Origin: Stenotrophobium sp040387055
Lineage (GTDB): Bacteria > Pseudomonadota > Gammaproteobacteria > Nevskiales > Nevskiaceae
DNA: 5,687 bases
Direction of reading: 5' to 3'
Assembly: GCA_040387055.1 (NCBI GenBank)
Contig: JAZKEM010000130.1
Location: 1 to 5,687 of the forward strand
A program made the translations under genes and the position numbers. Under the pieces are notes generated by a model, which saw only the letters and a list, made by a program, of their open reading frames with translations, was not told the DNA's origin and made no database searches. Of this stretch, positions 5,008 to 5,687 are shown piece by piece. Within the stretch, counting starts at the first letter, position 1; every line of letters begins with the position of its first letter.

Positions 5008-5331
5008 ATGACGTTTGTCGTCACCGAAAACTGCATCAAGTGCAAATACACCGACTGCGTCGAAGTTTGCCCCGTGGATTGCTTTCACGAAGGTCCGAAC
5101 TTCCTCGTGATCGACCCTGAAGAGTGCATCGACTGCACTCTCTGCGAGCCTGAGTGCCCGGCCAAGGCGATTTTTGCCGAAGACGATTTGCCTGCCGATC
5201 AAGCCAATTTCAAAGGCCTGAACGCGGAACTGACCAAAATTTGGCCAGTGATCACCGAAAAGAAAGAACAGCCTGCCGATGCCACCTCTTGGGACGGCAA
5301 GCCGGGCAAGTTGGCGCAGCTCGAACGTTAA
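5008..5331 (+). CDS. fdxA: 7Fe ferredoxin FdxA ([3Fe-4S][4Fe-4S])
   Basis: Small soluble electron carrier, 107 residues, nearly collinear with Azotobacter vinelandii ferredoxin I (106 residues). Seen: CIKCKYTDCVEVCPVDC (9-25) and CIDCTLCEPECP (40-51). By family numbering, Cys9, Cys17 and Cys50 hold the [3Fe-4S] cluster and Cys21, Cys40, Cys43 and Cys46 the [4Fe-4S] cluster; Cys12 and Cys25 are the free cysteines. The C-terminal extension with NAELTKIWP and WDGKPGKLAQLER is the usual one for this family. The redox partner is not shown by context: the upstream gene is a Nudix hydrolase and the downstream one a putative nuclease. A good Shine-Dalgarno (AGAGGA, 5-nt gap) fixes the start. It has its own promoter and a long structured leader, and a large inverted repeat starts 15 nt after its stop. 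Confidence 0.98.
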   Translation: MTFVVTENCIKCKYTDCVEVCPVDCFHEGPNFLVIDPEECIDCTLCEPECPAKAIFAEDDLPADQANFKGLNAELTKIWPVITEKKEQPADATSWDGKPGKLAQLER

Positions 5332-5345
5332 ACGTTGCAGTTTGC

Positions 5346-5384
5346 GAGCCGTTCATGATCAGCTTGCGCGCTCATGAACGGCTC
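5346..5384. repeat. 13-bp perfect inverted repeat after fdxA, overlapping the next start codon
   Basis: GAGCCGTTCATGA (5346-5358) and its exact complement TCATGAACGGCTC (5372-5384), with a 13-nt loop. It starts 15 nt after the fdxA stop. The following bases (CGTCTCTCCTCC) are pyrimidine-rich but not a T-tract, so it is a weak intrinsic terminator candidate or an mRNA 3' end stabiliser. The ATG of the next gene (5374-5376) is in the 3' arm. Confidence 0.75.
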
Positions 5385-5687
5385 CGTCTCTCCTCCGCTC
5401 GCGCCTAAACTGGCGCTGATTCCCGCCCACGCCGATCCGCTGGCTTGGGCCGCAGAGACACTGGCGCAAGCCTACCGCTCACAACTTCCTGATCTCAGCT
5501 CGCTCACGCTGCTGCTGCCTGCGGCTGCGCAAATTCCGCGATTGCGTCGTCAGCTCACACAACGTTGCGGAGCACTGCTGGGGCCGAACATCACCACGCT
5601 CTCGGGCTTTGCGGCGCAGACGAAAAGCACGTCAACGCTATCAGCGCTCGACTGCAAATTAATTCTGGCTGAAGCGCTGCGCGCATA
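5374..5687 (+). CDS. Putative PD-(D/E)XK nuclease-family DNA repair protein, N-terminal part only
   Basis: An open frame runs from ATG 5374 to the window edge (104 full codons, no stop). It resembles, from memory, the N-terminus of the beta/gammaproteobacterial 'probable DNA repair protein' with an AddB-like helicase-like front and a PD-(D/E)XK nuclease at the far C-terminus; the nuclease part would lie outside the window. Seen: LTLLLPAAAQIPRLRRQL (44-61), matching the usual 'LLP/VPN..a.RRLR..L' element, then GALLGPNITTLSGFAAQ (66-82), matching the 'LLPrI.TLg..a' element. The upstream frame closes at a TGA (5356-5358), so ATG 5374 is the only normal start, but it has no Shine-Dalgarno and sits in a hairpin arm. 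Only 42 bp separate it from fdxA. The function call is inference from a short segment. Confidence 0.65.
   Translation, partial: MNGSVSPPLAPKLALIPAHADPLAWAAETLAQAYRSQLPDLSSLTLLLPAAAQIPRLRRQLTQRCGALLGPNITTLSGFAAQTKSTSTLSALDCKLILAEALRA

Noticed and set aside
4774..5202. Minus-strand open frame of 142 codons.
   Set aside because: Antisense to fdxA and its leader. fdxA is unmistakable on the plus strand.
5154..5408. Plus-strand open frame of 84 codons.
   Set aside because: Out-of-frame shadow of fdxA with a Cys/Arg-rich, family-free product.

Overview
The window reads as a chromosomal housekeeping stretch from a moderately GC-rich proteobacterium, most likely a gammaproteobacterium. The grounds are a QueA and a Tgt close to the E. 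coli proteins, an Azotobacter-type 7Fe ferredoxin (FdxA), a leuX-like tRNA-Leu(CAA), and the start of a gene resembling the PD-(D/E)XK 'DNA repair protein' of beta/gammaproteobacteria. Genus cannot be told from the sequence alone. No insertion sequence, CRISPR array, phage gene or recognisable defence system is present.

Layout, left to right. Positions 1-1186 (minus) hold tgt, cut at its 3' end by the window edge. Positions 1321-1731 (plus) hold a small two-helix membrane protein of the low-affinity iron permease family. Positions 1756-2790 (minus) hold queA. queA and tgt are the last-but-one and an earlier step of tRNA queuosine synthesis and often form one operon (queA-tgt-yajC-secDF). Here an opposite-strand gene separates them. 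Upstream of queA, in divergent orientation, lies tRNA-Leu(CAA) at 2851-2938 with its own strong promoter and terminator. A gene for an outer-membrane beta-barrel protein with a long Ala/Pro/Asp/Glu tether follows on the minus strand (3088-4092), ending in a strong bidirectional terminator that faces the tRNA terminator. Divergent from it is a zinc-ribbon Nudix hydrolase (4251-4802), then fdxA (5008-5331), then the 5' end of a putative nuclease/DNA-repair gene (from 5374, running off the right edge).

The genes do not form one pathway apart from queA and tgt. The most interesting non-coding signals are: the fdxA leader (about 4875-5007), which has three perfect hairpins, two presenting CAGGATG with GGA as the loop, as in CsrA/RsmA target RNAs; a 13-bp perfect inverted repeat after fdxA whose 3' arm contains the start codon of the next gene; a near-identical 16-nt block just upstream of both queA and tgt; and overlapping divergent -10 elements between queA and tRNA-Leu that could make queA mRNA leaderless. 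No clearly new multi-gene system is visible. No gene-free gap exceeds about 205 bases.
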